Assembly (NCBI RefSeq): GCF_004168365.1
Contig: NZ_CP035704.1
Coordinates: forward strand, 1,798,001-1,862,000
Length of the DNA: 64,000 bases
Reading direction: 5' to 3'
Source: Pseudolysobacter antarcticus
Lineage (GTDB): Bacteria > Pseudomonadota > Gammaproteobacteria > Xanthomonadales > Rhodanobacteraceae
The translations under genes and the position numbers were made by a program. Positions 27,599 to 36,710 of this stretch are shown one piece after another. The first letter of the stretch is position 1; each line of letters opens with the position of its first letter. The notes below the pieces were generated by a model. That model searched no databases and had not been told where the DNA came from. It worked only from the letters and a program-made list of their open reading frames with translations.

Positions 27599-28013
27599 GC
27601 TGGACAATCTGGTCCGCATTGGCAAACTCAAGATCGAGCCTGCAACGCAGTCGGAACTCGCTGGCTTGCTGCACTCCGGTCGGGTGCGTTTGAAAGACGC
27701 GGCGAACGCCAGCCTGAGCCTGGAAAGCCGTTTCGATCTGGCCTACAACGCCACGCATGCTTTGTCACTGGCGGCATTGCGCTGGCATGGCTACCGCTCG
27801 GAAAACCGCTATCTGGTTTTTCAGAGTTTGATACACACCTTGCAATTGCCGACGGAGCAATGGCGTGTGCTGGATCAGGCACATCGCAAACGCAATCTTG
27901 CAGAGTACGAGGGCGAACTCGATATCGATGAGCCGCTGTTGCTCGCCTTGCTGCGTGTTGCAGAAGATGTTGCGAGGCGCGTCGAAACACTGGCTCCGCT
28001 AGCTAATCCGTAA
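27585..28013 (+). CDS. HEPN-like protein, partner of the upstream nucleotidyltransferase
   Basis: 142 residues from ATG 27585 (GGAAG upstream), overlapping the previous gene by 14 nt; a GTG at 27576 is possible. Predicted all-helical: ARFDLAYNATHALSLAAL-like core, then HRKRNLAEYEGE. HEPN RNases usually have Rx4-6H; here the comparable segment is RNLAEY, with Tyr where His would be. In HepT/MntA systems MNT AMPylates a HEPN toxin. With a Tyr in place of His this protein may be a non-nuclease HEPN or a different subgroup. It converges with the following gene 7 nt away. Confidence 0.7.
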   Translation: MSPAELDNLVRIGKLKIEPATQSELAGLLHSGRVRLKDAANASLSLESRFDLAYNATHALSLAALRWHGYRSENRYLVFQSLIHTLQLPTEQWRVLDQAHRKRNLAEYEGELDIDEPLLLALLRVAEDVARRVETLAPLANP

Positions 28014-28020
28014 ACTCGGT

Positions 28021-29655
28021 TTATGGAGCGTCTTGCGTTGCCGTTGCCGCTTGCATTCCACGCAACATATCCAACGCCACCGCCTCGGCGACCTTGATGC
28101 CATCCACCGCCGCCGAAAGAATGCCGCCCGCGTAACCGGCGCCTTCGCCGGCGGGATACAAGCCTTGTGTATTCAGGCTTTGATAAGTCTCGTTGCGCTT
28201 GATGCGGATCGGCGATGAGGTGCGCGTTTCGACGCCGGTGAGAATGGCGTCGTGCATCGAATAGCCCTTGATCTGACGCTCGAACGCGGGCAAGGCTTCG
28301 CGGATTGCGTCGATTGCGTAGGCGGGCAGGCTGCTATCGAGCGCGCCGAGTGAAACGCCGGGTTTGTAAGACGGTTCGACCGTGCCGAGCTGCGTCGATG
28401 CGCGCGTCGCGATGAAGTCGCCGACCAGTTGCGCCGGGGCGTTGTAGTTGTGGCCGCCAAGCTCGAACGCGCGTTCTTCCCAGTGGCGCTGGAACGCTAT
28501 GCCGGCGAGTGCATCGCCCGGATAATCGTCCGGCGTGATGCCGACCACAATGCCGCTATTCGCGTTGCGTTCATTGCGCGAATACTGGCTCATGCCGTTG
28601 GTGACCACGCGGCCTGGTTCCGAGGTCGCCGCCACCACGGTGCCGCCCGGGCACATGCAAAAGCTGTAGACCGCACGTCCGTTGCGACAGTGATGTACGA
28701 GTTTGTAATCCGCGGCGCCGAGGATCGCATTGCCCGCGTGCGCGCCGTAACGGGCGCGGTCGATCAGCGATTGTGGATGTTCGATGCGAAATCCGATCGA
28801 GAACGGTTTGGCCTCGATATAAACACCACGATCGAACAACATCTGAAACGTATCGCGCGCACTGTGGCCGATCGCCAACACTACGTGTTGTGCGTCGATC
28901 TGCGTACCGTTATTCACAGTCAATCCGCGCACCCGGCCGTGTTCGATTTCGATATCGTCGACCTTGTTGCCGAAGCGGAATTCGCCACCGAGCGCTTCGA
29001 TCGTCGCGCGCATATGCTCGACGATGGTAACGAGTTTGAACGTACCGATATGCGGTTTGCTGACGTAGAGAATTTCCGGCGGCGCACCGGCCTTGATAAA
29101 TTCGTTGAGCACCTTGCGGCCGTAGTGTTGCGGGTCCTTGATCTGGCTGTAGAGCTTGCCGTCGGAAAATGTGCCTGCGCCGCCTTCACCGAATTGCACG
29201 TTCGATTCGGGATCGAGTTTGCCGTTGCGCCACAGGCCCCAAGTGTCTTTGGTGCGCTCGCGAACGGCTTTGCCGCGCTCCAGAATGATCGGCCGAAAGC
29301 CCATCTGCGCCAGCACTAGCGCGGCGAAAATTCCGCACGGTCCGGTGCCCACCACGACCGGGCGTCGTGATTCGCTGGTAGCTGCATGAGCGACAAAACG
29401 ATAGCTCGTATCGGGTGTCGGGACGATATGCGGTATGCCTTGCAAACGCTGCAGCAGCGCGGCTTCGTTGCGTATTTCGACATCCAGCGAATAGATCAGC
29501 GTGATCGCGCCACGTTGGCGCGCGTCGGCGCTGCGTCGCGCAATCGTGTAGCCGATCAGCTCATCCGAGTTGATGCCAAGCCGCTGCAGGATCGCATCGA
29601 CAAACGCAGTTTCGGCATGATCGAGCGGCAGTTTTATTTCGTTCAAACGCAACAT
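28021..29655 (-). CDS. FAD-dependent oxidoreductase (COG2509-type)
   Basis: 544 residues. The FAD-binding motif VVVGTGPCGIFAALVLAQMG lies around residues 99-118, followed by ILERGKAVRERTKDT and QFGEGGAGTFSDGKL. The C-terminal PAGEGAGYAGGILSAAVDG closes the FAD site. The N-terminal 90 residues form a small domain typical of this family. Substrate and physiological role are not established. The start ATG at 29655 lies 168 bp from the divergent DUF1249 gene. Confidence 0.82.
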   Translation of the reverse strand: MLRLNEIKLPLDHAETAFVDAILQRLGINSDELIGYTIARRSADARQRGAITLIYSLDVEIRNEAALLQRLQGIPHIVPTPDTSYRFVAHAATSESRRPVVVGTGPCGIFAALVLAQMGFRPIILERGKAVRERTKDTWGLWRNGKLDPESNVQFGEGGAGTFSDGKLYSQIKDPQHYGRKVLNEFIKAGAPPEILYVSKPHIGTFKLVTIVEHMRATIEALGGEFRFGNKVDDIEIEHGRVRGLTVNNGTQIDAQHVVLAIGHSARDTFQMLFDRGVYIEAKPFSIGFRIEHPQSLIDRARYGAHAGNAILGAADYKLVHHCRNGRAVYSFCMCPGGTVVAATSEPGRVVTNGMSQYSRNERNANSGIVVGITPDDYPGDALAGIAFQRHWEERAFELGGHNYNAPAQLVGDFIATRASTQLGTVEPSYKPGVSLGALDSSLPAYAIDAIREALPAFERQIKGYSMHDAILTGVETRTSSPIRIKRNETYQSLNTQGLYPAGEGAGYAGGILSAAVDGIKVAEAVALDMLRGMQAATATQDAP

Positions 29656-29808
29656 GTTCGGATTCCGGATCGGCCTCGTATCAAGGCGAATCGCCAGCGG
29701 TGCAGACGGTGTGCAATTCTACCGTGCCTGCTGCGGACTATGCTGTTGCGACTTTTCCGCGCGGCTCGCTGGTCACGATACGGCAGCGAAAAGCCGCTTT
29801 TTTTCGGG

Positions 29809-29817
29809 TGGTATAAT
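29809..29817 (+). promoter_or_regulatory. Extended -10 promoter directly before the DUF1249 gene
   Basis: TGGTATAAT contains a perfect -10 hexamer (29812-29817) with an extended TGn. Transcription would begin near 29824, the A of the ATG, so the mRNA may have no leader. No good -35 is visible at 17 bp. Confidence 0.5.
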
Positions 29818-29823
29818 CCGCCC

Positions 29824-30315
29824 ATGACCAGAGCGATTGACTCCCCGATTTCCAGCGCGCTACTGCCAGGACGCTTCGCGTTCCTGATGGGTTTGTACGC
29901 GGAAAATTATCATCGCCTGACGCGTTTGTTCGCGCCGGAAAAACTCGGCGTAGGCCTGTACATGTCGAGCGTCGATGATGGGTTGGACGTGCGTCTGGAA
30001 TTGCTCGAACGGCATCGCTACATGCTCGAATTGCGCCTGACGTATTGCATGCTGGATGCCGACACCGGCGAGTTTGCACCTTCGGCGTATCTGCGTATGT
30101 ATCAGGACGCGCACGTCGCCGAAGCCATTCATTGCGTTCCCGGTAAACGCCTGTGGCAAGTGCTCGGGCCGTTTCCATCGGCGCGAACGGTGTTCCAGCA
30201 TCGCACGCGCATGAACAGTTTTCTCACGCGTTGGCTGGAATATCTCGGTGAACAGGGACATTCCGCCGGTACGCTGGAACGTGTGGTCACGCCGTTGCCG
30301 GATGTCGCCGCCTGA
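29824..30315 (+). CDS. DUF1249 protein, YqiB-like
   Basis: 163 residues. Resembles E. coli YqiB (DUF1249): FAFLMGLYAENYHRLTRLF near the N terminus, then VDDGLDVRLELLERHRYMLELRLTY and ayLRMYQDAHVAEA. Function unknown; in enterobacteria the gene lies next to nudF/cpdA. I use ATG 29824 because a perfect -10 box lies just before it and the frame upstream has no conserved residues. No Shine-Dalgarno is present. Confidence 0.8.
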   Translation: MTRAIDSPISSALLPGRFAFLMGLYAENYHRLTRLFAPEKLGVGLYMSSVDDGLDVRLELLERHRYMLELRLTYCMLDADTGEFAPSAYLRMYQDAHVAEAIHCVPGKRLWQVLGPFPSARTVFQHRTRMNSFLTRWLEYLGEQGHSAGTLERVVTPLPDVAA

Positions 30316-30337
30316 GACTGAAGTTTGTCGGCGCCGC

Positions 30338-30790
30338 CTACGCCGCAGACTGCGCCAACGCCAAGCGCGCGTAATCCTTGATCGCTTTCAGCATCGCCGC
30401 GAGGCCATTCGTGCGCGTCAGCGAAAGATGCGATGACAAACCGATTGCATCGATAAAACGCGGTTCGGTGCTGATGATTTCCTGCGCCGGTCGCGCCGAA
30501 TAAACGCGCAGCACGAGCGCGATCAAGCCCGAGACTATCGAAGAATCGCTGATCGCTTGAAACTCCAGTCGCGCTGCATTGCCACCCGGCACAATCCACA
30601 CCTGCGACTGGCAGCCATGCAGTTTGTGCTGCTCGGTTTTCAACGCCTCGGGAAATGGCGGCAGTTTGCGGCCGAGGTCGATCAGATATTGATAACGCTC
30701 GGTCCAGTCGCCGAAATATCCGAACTCTTCGATGATCGTTTCTTGCGCGATCTCGGCGCTGGGTTCGGTGGACATTTCAAGCGAGCTCAT
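30338..30790 (-). CDS. sufE: Cysteine desulfuration protein SufE
   Basis: 150 residues from ATG 30790; an ATG at 30775 would give 145. SufE accepts persulfide sulfur from SufS and passes it to the Fe-S scaffold. The catalytic Cys is in [10 protein letters not shown]. The early [13 protein letters not shown] and late [14 protein letters not shown] segments are diagnostic. No other suf gene is nearby. Its start overlaps the end of cysS. Confidence 0.92.
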   Translation of the reverse strand: MSSLEMSTEPSAEIAQETIIEEFGYFGDWTERYQYLIDLGRKLPPFPEALKTEQHKLHGCQSQVWIVPGGNAARLEFQAISDSSIVSGLIALVLRVYSARPAQEIISTEPRFIDAIGLSSHLSLTRTNGLAAMLKAIKDYARLALAQSAA

Positions 30791-32183
30791 CAATGCTCAC
30801 TCGTTTCCAGCGCGGTCCTTGTGCACTGTCTTCGACCACGACACCCAGCGCGAGGAGCTGTGCGCGCAGCGAATCGGCGAGGGCGAAGTCCTTCGCTTGT
30901 TTTGCGCTTTGACGTGCGGCAACGAGTTGTTCGATCTGCGCTACATCGCTCTCGTCGCCCGCAGCATTTTGCTGGAACCACGCCTGCGGATCGAGATGCA
31001 GCGTGAGCAATCCCAGCAAATGCGCGGCACCGAGCAGTTTTGCTTTCGCGCTGGTCCGTTGCTCGGGAGTTGCCGCCTTGCGTGTGTCATCTACCAAGCG
31101 CGACAAAATCGCGAACGCCTCGGGCGTATTCAAATCATCGCATAGTGCGGCTTCAAAATCCGTCGGCACCACTTCGTCACGCGGATCGACAGGCACATCA
31201 AGCAGATCGCGCAGCGCGCCATACCAGCCATCTAAGGTTGCACGCGCTTGCTTCAGTGCGCTTTCGGACCAGTCGGCGGGTTGGCGGTATTGCGCCCTGA
31301 GCAGCAGAAAACGCAGCAGTTCCGGCGGATGCAGCTTCAGCAGCTCGTGCAACTGCAGCACGTTGCCGAGCGACTTCGACATCTTGCGCCCGTCCATGTT
31401 GAGCATGCCGTTGTGCAGCCAATACTTCGCGAATATTTTTCCACCATGCGCGCAGGTGCTTTGCGCGATTTCATTTTCGTGATGCGGAAACTGTAGGTCG
31501 ATGCCGCCGGCATGGATGTCGATGGTGTCACCGAGATGCGCCTCGCACATCGCCGAGCATTCGATATGCCAACCTGGCCGACCGCGACCCCACGGGCTAT
31601 CCCATCCGGGCAGATCCAGCGTCGAGGGTTTCCACAACACAAAATCGCCCGGCGATTTTTTATACGGCGCCACTTCGACTCGCGCACCGGCGATCATGTC
31701 TTCGGTCGAGCGGCCCGATAGCTGGCCGTAGGCCGGATAGGAATCGACCGAAAACAGCACATGATTTTCGGCGGCATACGCATGACCATCGGCAATCAGG
31801 CGCTCGCACATCGCAATCATCTGCGGGATATGTTCGGTCGCATGCGGTTCGATATCTGGCGGCGCCACGCCGAGCGCGGCCATATCTTCACGATAGGCCT
31901 GCGCGAATTTTGCCGTGATCGTGCCGATCGGCACGCCTTGTTCAGTCGCGGCGATATTGATCTTGTCGTCGACGTCGGTGATGTTGCGTGCATACACCAC
32001 CTGCGGATACTGGCGCCGCAGCAGTCGCGCGAGCAGGTCGAACACCACCGCCGGGCGCGCATTGCCGATATGCACATAGTTGTAGACCGTAGGCCCACAC
32101 AGATACATCGTCACTCGTTCGGGGTTTTGCGGGGTAAATTCTTCGATACGACGCGTCAGCGAGTTATGCAGTTTCAGCTTCAT
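30777..32183 (-). CDS. cysS: Cysteinyl-tRNA synthetase
   Basis: 468 residues from ATG 32183. Class I synthetase with the signature [16 protein letters not shown] (HIGN) and KMSKSLGN. Zinc ligands are the N-terminal Cys in YLCGPT, Cys in HIECSAMC and His in FPHHENE. Length matches the family. The frame continues upstream, but homology begins at [12 protein letters not shown]. Confidence 0.96.
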   Translation of the reverse strand: MKLKLHNSLTRRIEEFTPQNPERVTMYLCGPTVYNYVHIGNARPAVVFDLLARLLRRQYPQVVYARNITDVDDKINIAATEQGVPIGTITAKFAQAYREDMAALGVAPPDIEPHATEHIPQMIAMCERLIADGHAYAAENHVLFSVDSYPAYGQLSGRSTEDMIAGARVEVAPYKKSPGDFVLWKPSTLDLPGWDSPWGRGRPGWHIECSAMCEAHLGDTIDIHAGGIDLQFPHHENEIAQSTCAHGGKIFAKYWLHNGMLNMDGRKMSKSLGNVLQLHELLKLHPPELLRFLLLRAQYRQPADWSESALKQARATLDGWYGALRDLLDVPVDPRDEVVPTDFEAALCDDLNTPEAFAILSRLVDDTRKAATPEQRTSAKAKLLGAAHLLGLLTLHLDPQAWFQQNAAGDESDVAQIEQLVAARQSAKQAKDFALADSLRAQLLALGVVVEDSAQGPRWKRVSIDELA

Positions 32184-32470
32184 GGTGGGTTGCCGTTGGT
32201 CAGGCAATATTCTAGCAGGCCGGCCCGAAAGCACGCAGGCTGGCATTCCCTGAATCGCTCAATGCCGCGCCATTCCCGGGCTTTTCCGACGACGGATTCA
32301 CCTAAGCCACGGTTCAGCCGGGAAATGTTTAAATTGCGTTCGGCGCGATGGCAGGAGGTTGGACTCAGCCGTATTTGATGAGCTCCGTCATCGCCGCATT
32401 AACGATCAGGTTCGGATCACGGAAGCATCCTCTCGATACATAACCGCTCGTCCGAACTGCGGAGAATACA

Positions 32471-33028
32471 GTGAGAATGTTGTTGTCCCATGCGATTCTG
32501 ATGCTGGCGCTGCTGCTTTTGGCAGGCGTCGGATCGGCGCAAGAACAAGCCAACGATGGCGCGCCGGCTGCTGCCGAAGATGCGGTGCATTTCGGTTGGG
32601 CCGATGTATTGCGCGTCGATCCGGTGCACGAATCCGCGCGTGGTCAAGGTACGCACGAGGAGTGCGATGAAGTGCCGGTGCAGCGTTCCGAACGCCGCTC
32701 AAACAGCGGTGGCGGCACGGTTATTGGTGCGATCGTCGGCGGCGTACTCGGGCATACCATCGGCAAGGGCGATGGCCGCAGGGCCGCGACCGTGGCCGGC
32801 GCGGTGGTCGGTGGCGCGGTTGGCAATGGCGTATCGCGCGGCGGCGATGGCTCATACACCGCAACCGAAACGCACTGCATTGAGGTTCCCGACGACAGTA
32901 TTCCCGATCAACGGATCGTTGCCTACGATGTGGAATATCGCTATCGCGGCGAAGTCTACATGTCGCGTGTGAGTTACGATCCGGGTGATCGCATGCGCGT
33001 TCGTGTCAGCGTTTTGCCGGCGGAATAG
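32471..33028 (+). CDS. Exported glycine-zipper 2TM-domain protein
   Basis: 185 residues from GTG 32471 with GGAG 6 nt upstream; ATG 32477 is the alternative. Signal peptide (LLSHAILMLALLLLAGVGSA). The glycine zipper GTVIGAIVGGVLGHTIGKG and AATVAGAVVGGAVGNGVSRG (about residues 83-123) is typical of SlyB/Rick17kDa-type envelope proteins. C-terminal YDVEYRYRGEVYMSRVSYDPG resembles other family members. There is no lipobox. It probably sits in the outer membrane or periplasm; function unknown. Confidence 0.83.
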   Translation: MRMLLSHAILMLALLLLAGVGSAQEQANDGAPAAAEDAVHFGWADVLRVDPVHESARGQGTHEECDEVPVQRSERRSNSGGGTVIGAIVGGVLGHTIGKGDGRRAATVAGAVVGGAVGNGVSRGGDGSYTATETHCIEVPDDSIPDQRIVAYDVEYRYRGEVYMSRVSYDPGDRMRVRVSVLPAE

Positions 33029-33107
33029 TCGCCGTCAAAATCGCTAGTTCGCAACTTTCACAAGCGCCGATGTTGCATCGCGCAATAACTCCGGTCATGA
33101 TTACGCA

Positions 33108-33200
33108 ATGAACCTGATTCCGACCACCAGCGATTGTCTGACGAGCGCCTACATGGCTGCCGGAATGACGTCGCGTGCCCGCCGACCGCTACTCTGCTGA
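33108..33200 (+). CDS. Candidate arginine leader peptide
   Basis: A 30-codon ORF (start MNLIPTTSD, end TSRARRPLLC) whose codons 23-26 read Arg-Ala-Arg-Arg (CGT GCC CGC CGA, 33174-33185). The TGA stop (33198-33200) lies 2 nt before a segment that can pair with the 5' arm of the terminator ahead of argF. Internal ATGs at 33153 and 33165 give 15- or 11-residue versions. None has a strong ribosome binding site. The position and Arg codons fit a ribosome-stalling leader; translation is unproven. Confidence 0.4.
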   Translation: MNLIPTTSDCLTSAYMAAGMTSRARRPLLC

Positions 33201-33266
33201 TCGCTGGGTAACTCGGACGTCATCATTTTGTCTCGATAAAAACCCAGCCTTTGCGCTGGGTTTTTT
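33127..33266 (+). promoter_or_regulatory. Candidate transcription attenuator of the arg/pro operon
   Basis: Four segments: 1, CCAGCGAT (33127-33134); 2, ATCGCTGGGT (33200-33209); 3, ACCCAGC (33242-33248); 4, GCTGGGT (33255-33261). Segment 2 pairs with 1 (8 bp) or with 3 (7 bp), and 3 pairs with 4 to make the terminator. Segment 2 begins at the leader-peptide stop, so a ribosome finishing the leader would cover it, while one stalled at the Arg codons would leave it free to form 2:3. This is classical attenuation geometry. Confidence 0.5.
33238..33266 (+). terminator. Rho-independent terminator 42 bp before argF
   Basis: Stem ACCCAGC/GCTGGGT with a CTTTGC loop, extended by AAAA/TTTT pairs, then TTTTTT. 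It points toward argF. It could end the upstream glycine-zipper gene transcript, but it lies 210 nt past that stop and next to argF, so a role as arg attenuator is equally possible. Confidence 0.85.
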
Positions 33267-33308
33267 GCGTTTCAGCCTTTGGAAATCTTGCCTGCGGAAA
33301 CTATTGCC

Positions 33309-34313
33309 ATGACCATTCACCACTTTCTCAATACCCAGGACTGGACTCGCAGCGAGCTCGATACGCTGCTGTCGCAGGCCGCCGAGTTCAAGCGCAACAA
33401 GTTCGGCCGCGAACTCGAAGGCCGCAGCATTGCGTTGCTGTTCTTCAATCCGTCGATGCGCACACGCACCAGTTTTGAACTCGGTGCGCAGCAGCTCGGT
33501 GGTCACGCCGTGGTGCTGCAGCCGGGCAAGGATGCATGGGGCATCGAGTTCGATGTCGGCACGGTGATGGATGGCGAGGCCGAGGAGCACATCGCCGAAG
33601 TCGCGCGCGTGTTGTCGCGCTATGTCGACATGATCGGCGTGCGCGCATTTCCGAAGTTCCAGCAGTGGGCGGTGGATCGCGAAGATCGTGTGCTCAAGAG
33701 TTTTGCGAAATACGCGACCGTGCCGATCATCAATCTCGAAACGATCACTCATCCGTGCCAGGAACTCGCGCATATCCTCGCGCTGCAAGAGCATCTCGGC
33801 GAGTTGAAAAATCGCAAATACGTACTGACCTGGACCTACCATCCGAAGCCGCTGAATACTGCCGTCGCGAATTCGGCGCTGATGATCGCGACGCGTTTCG
33901 GCATGGATGTGACGTTGCTGTGCCCGACGCCGGAATACGCACTCGATCCGCGCTACATGGACTTCGCCAAACAGAACGCCGTCGAAAACGGTGGCTCGTT
34001 GACGATCAGCCACGATGTCGAATCGGCCTATCGCGACGCGCATGTGATCTACGCCAAAAGCTGGGGTGCGTTGCCGTATTTCGGGCGATGGGAGCAGGAA
34101 AAACCGATCCGCGAAGCACACCGGCATTTCATGGTCGATGAGGCCAAGATGGCGCTCACCGACAACGCCGTTTTCAGCCATTGCCTGCCGCTACGCCGCA
34201 ACATCAAGGCCACCGATGCGGTGATGGATTCACCGCGTTGCATCGCGATCGACGAGGCCGAAAATCGACTGCATGTGCAGAAGGCGGTGATGGCGCGGTT
34301 GATGGTTCGCTAG
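33309..34313 (+). CDS. argF': N-acetylornithine carbamoyltransferase
   Basis: 334 residues from ATG 33309. Transcarbamylase fold with the carbamoyl-phosphate motif SMRTRTS and HPCQELAH. The sequence follows Xanthomonas AOTCase closely: HFLNTQDW at the N terminus, VVLQPGKDAWGIEF with the Glu that recognises the acetylated substrate, and NRLHVQKA with the Lys that is carboxylated. Product is N-acetylcitrulline, so the pathway keeps the acetyl group through this step. It is the first structural gene of the cluster, following the attenuator-like element. Confidence 0.94.
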   Translation: MTIHHFLNTQDWTRSELDTLLSQAAEFKRNKFGRELEGRSIALLFFNPSMRTRTSFELGAQQLGGHAVVLQPGKDAWGIEFDVGTVMDGEAEEHIAEVARVLSRYVDMIGVRAFPKFQQWAVDREDRVLKSFAKYATVPIINLETITHPCQELAHILALQEHLGELKNRKYVLTWTYHPKPLNTAVANSALMIATRFGMDVTLLCPTPEYALDPRYMDFAKQNAVENGGSLTISHDVESAYRDAHVIYAKSWGALPYFGRWEQEKPIREAHRHFMVDEAKMALTDNAVFSHCLPLRRNIKATDAVMDSPRCIAIDEAENRLHVQKAVMARLMVR

Positions 34314-34402
34314 CGCAATAGACGCGGCGCGCGCAGATCCCCATCTCGTTATTCATTCCCATTATTTTTTCCTTATTGCCGATCTGAAAACAGGAATCAC
34401 GT

Positions 34403-35614
34403 ATGTCCTCTGCCAAAGATATCGTCCTCGCCTTTTCCGGTGGCCTCGACACCAGCTTCTGCGTGCCGTGGCTGATCGAACGCGGCTACCGCGTCCACAC
34501 GATGTTCGCCGACACCGGCGGGGTATCGGCGGAAGAACGCGCCTACATCGAAGCGCGTGCGCATGAGTTGGGCGTTGCCTCACATCGCACCGTCGATGCC
34601 GGCCAAGCCATCTGGGACGAGTTCGTGCGCCCGCTGATCTGGGCCGGTGAGTTCTATCAGGGCCAGTATCCGTTGCTGGTGTCGGATCGTTATCTGATCG
34701 TCAAGGAATCACTCAAACTCTGCGACGAACTCGGCACGAAATATTTCGCGCACGGCTGCACCGGCATGGGCAACGATCAGGTGCGCTTTGATCTCACGGT
34801 GAAAGCGCTTGGCGACTACGAAATCGTCGCGCCGATCCGCGAAATCCAGCGTGACGTGAAAGAAGTTCGTGCTTGGGAACAAGCCTATCTCGAAGAACGC
34901 GGCTACGAAGTGCGGGCCAAGGTCAAGGCTTACACGATCAATGAAAACGTACTCGGTGTGACCATGTCAGGCGGCGAAATTGATCGCTGGGAAGCACCCG
35001 GCAGCGGTGTCGAAGGCTGGTGCGCGAAACCGGCGGATTGGCCAAAAGAAGCGTTGCAGGTCGAGATCGAATTCAAGCACGGCATTGCCGTCGCATTGAA
35101 CGGCACGGCGACTGCGGGCGCGGAAATTCTGACGACGTTGAATCGCGAATTCGCGCGTTACGGCGTCGGTCGCGGTTTGTATACCGGCGATACCACGATC
35201 GGCCTGAAAGGTCGAATTTTGTTCGAGGCGCCAGCGTTGACCGCGCTGCATGTCGCGCATCGTGCGCTCGAAGAAGCCGTGTTGACCAAGTCGCAGAATC
35301 GCTTCAAGCCCGAGGTCGGGCGCAAGTGGACCGAACTGGTTTACGAAGGGTTTTTCTACGATCCGCTCAAGCATGATCTCGAAGCGTATCTCGCATCAAG
35401 CCAGCGTATGGTCAACGGCACCGTGACGCTGGAAACACGCGGTGTGCAGGTCGACGCGATTGCGCTGCAGTCGCCGCATCTGCTGCAAACCGCCAAGGCA
35501 ACCTATGCGCAGGCGGCCGATTGGGGTGTCGCCGAGGCTGAAGGATTTATCCGTTTATACGGCCAAAGCTCGACGCTGTGGGCTGAAGTGAATCGGGGTC
35601 TCACGCATGAATGA
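34403..35614 (+). CDS. argG: Argininosuccinate synthase
   Basis: 403 residues. ATP pyrophosphatase loop [12 protein letters not shown] near residue 9-20, [14 protein letters not shown] and [21 protein letters not shown]. It joins citrulline and aspartate using ATP. Separated from argF' by 89 bp; AGGA upstream of the ATG. Its stop overlaps the next gene by 8 nt. Confidence 0.95.
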   Translation: MSSAKDIVLAFSGGLDTSFCVPWLIERGYRVHTMFADTGGVSAEERAYIEARAHELGVASHRTVDAGQAIWDEFVRPLIWAGEFYQGQYPLLVSDRYLIVKESLKLCDELGTKYFAHGCTGMGNDQVRFDLTVKALGDYEIVAPIREIQRDVKEVRAWEQAYLEERGYEVRAKVKAYTINENVLGVTMSGGEIDRWEAPGSGVEGWCAKPADWPKEALQVEIEFKHGIAVALNGTATAGAEILTTLNREFARYGVGRGLYTGDTTIGLKGRILFEAPALTALHVAHRALEEAVLTKSQNRFKPEVGRKWTELVYEGFFYDPLKHDLEAYLASSQRMVNGTVTLETRGVQVDAIALQSPHLLQTAKATYAQAADWGVAEAEGFIRLYGQSSTLWAEVNRGLTHE

Positions 35615-36710
35615 TTCACTCGCCGCCGCGCTGGTACATCTGCGTGCGCTGGTTGCCTGCGACACGCAGAATCCGCCGCGCGCGATCGGCACGGACGGCA
35701 TCTTCGATTATCTGCGTTCGGTACTGCCGGATTTTCGTATCGAAGTGATCGATCACGGCGCGGGTGCGGTGAGCATGCTGGCGGTGCGCGGCACACCCGA
35801 TCTGCTGTTCAATTTTCATCTCGACACGGTGCCGCGCTCGCCAGCGTGGACGCATGATCCGCACGATCTGCACGTGACTGAGCATCGCGCCATCGGCTTG
35901 GGCGCTTGCGACATCAAAGGTGCAGCGGCGTGCATGCTTGCAGCGATCGCGCGCACGAAAGGCGATGTCGCGCTGCTGTTTTCCAGCGACGAAGAAGCGA
36001 ATGATGCACGTTGCATCGCGGCGTTTCTCGCGAGCGATCATGGTTTCAAGCGTGTCGTTGTGGCCGAGCCGACCGAGGCGCACGCGGTGCTCGCGCATCG
36101 CGGCATCTGCTCGGTGCTGATGCGATTCCAGGGCAATACCGGACACGCTTCCGGCGAACGCGCTTTGCACGATAGCGCCTTGCATCAGGCAATCCGCTGG
36201 GGCCAGCGCGCGCTGGATTTTGTCGAGGCGCAGCAGCACGCACGCTTCGGCGGATTGTCCGGCCTGCGCTTCAACATCGGTCGCATCGAAGGTGGCATCA
36301 AGGCCAATATGATCGCGCCGTCGGCGGAGTTGCGTTTCGGGTTTCGCCCGCTACCGTCACAAGGTATTGATGAACTGTTGGCGGTATTTCGCGACTTTGC
36401 CGATGCGTCCGGCCTCATCCAGTTCGATGCGCTGTTTCGTGGGCCAACGCTGCCGGCCGGTGATATCGCCCACGCCGAAGCGCGTCGGCTCGAAGCGCGC
36501 GACCTGGCCGATGAACTTGAATTGCCGATCGGCAACGCCGTGGATTTCTGGACCGAGGCTTCGCTGTTTTCCGCCGCTGGTTTGACCGCACTCGTGTACG
36601 GTCCGGGCAACATCGCGCAGGCACACACCGCGGATGAATGGGTCGCACTCGATCAGCTGCAACAAGTCACCGAAAGTTACCAAAGGATCATCGATCATGG
36701 ACGCGCATAA
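35607..36710 (+). CDS. argE': Acetylcitrulline deacetylase (ArgE-type M20 metallohydrolase)
   Basis: 367 residues. M20 family dinuclear zinc enzyme: first ligand region FNFHLDTVP (HxD), second [11 protein letters not shown], catalytic glutamate pair SSDEEANDA, and the dimerisation domain with GNTGHASGE. In xanthomonads the argE product at this position removes acetate from N-acetylcitrulline, and the adjacent AOTCase supports that over acetylornithine deacetylation. It overlaps argG and argA/B. Confidence 0.9.
   Translation: MNDSLAAALVHLRALVACDTQNPPRAIGTDGIFDYLRSVLPDFRIEVIDHGAGAVSMLAVRGTPDLLFNFHLDTVPRSPAWTHDPHDLHVTEHRAIGLGACDIKGAAACMLAAIARTKGDVALLFSSDEEANDARCIAAFLASDHGFKRVVVAEPTEAHAVLAHRGICSVLMRFQGNTGHASGERALHDSALHQAIRWGQRALDFVEAQQHARFGGLSGLRFNIGRIEGGIKANMIAPSAELRFGFRPLPSQGIDELLAVFRDFADASGLIQFDALFRGPTLPAGDIAHAEARRLEARDLADELELPIGNAVDFWTEASLFSAAGLTALVYGPGNIAQAHTADEWVALDQLQQVTESYQRIIDHGRA

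Noticed and set aside
33238..33266. Hairpin as a plain terminator of the glycine-zipper gene only
   Set aside because: Possible, but the 210-nt gap, the closeness to argF and the alternative pairing with 33203-33209 make the attenuator explanation worth keeping, so it was not accepted as the sole explanation.
33189..34181. 330-codon leftward frame over argF'
   Set aside because: Antisense of a clear AOTCase gene; no domain.
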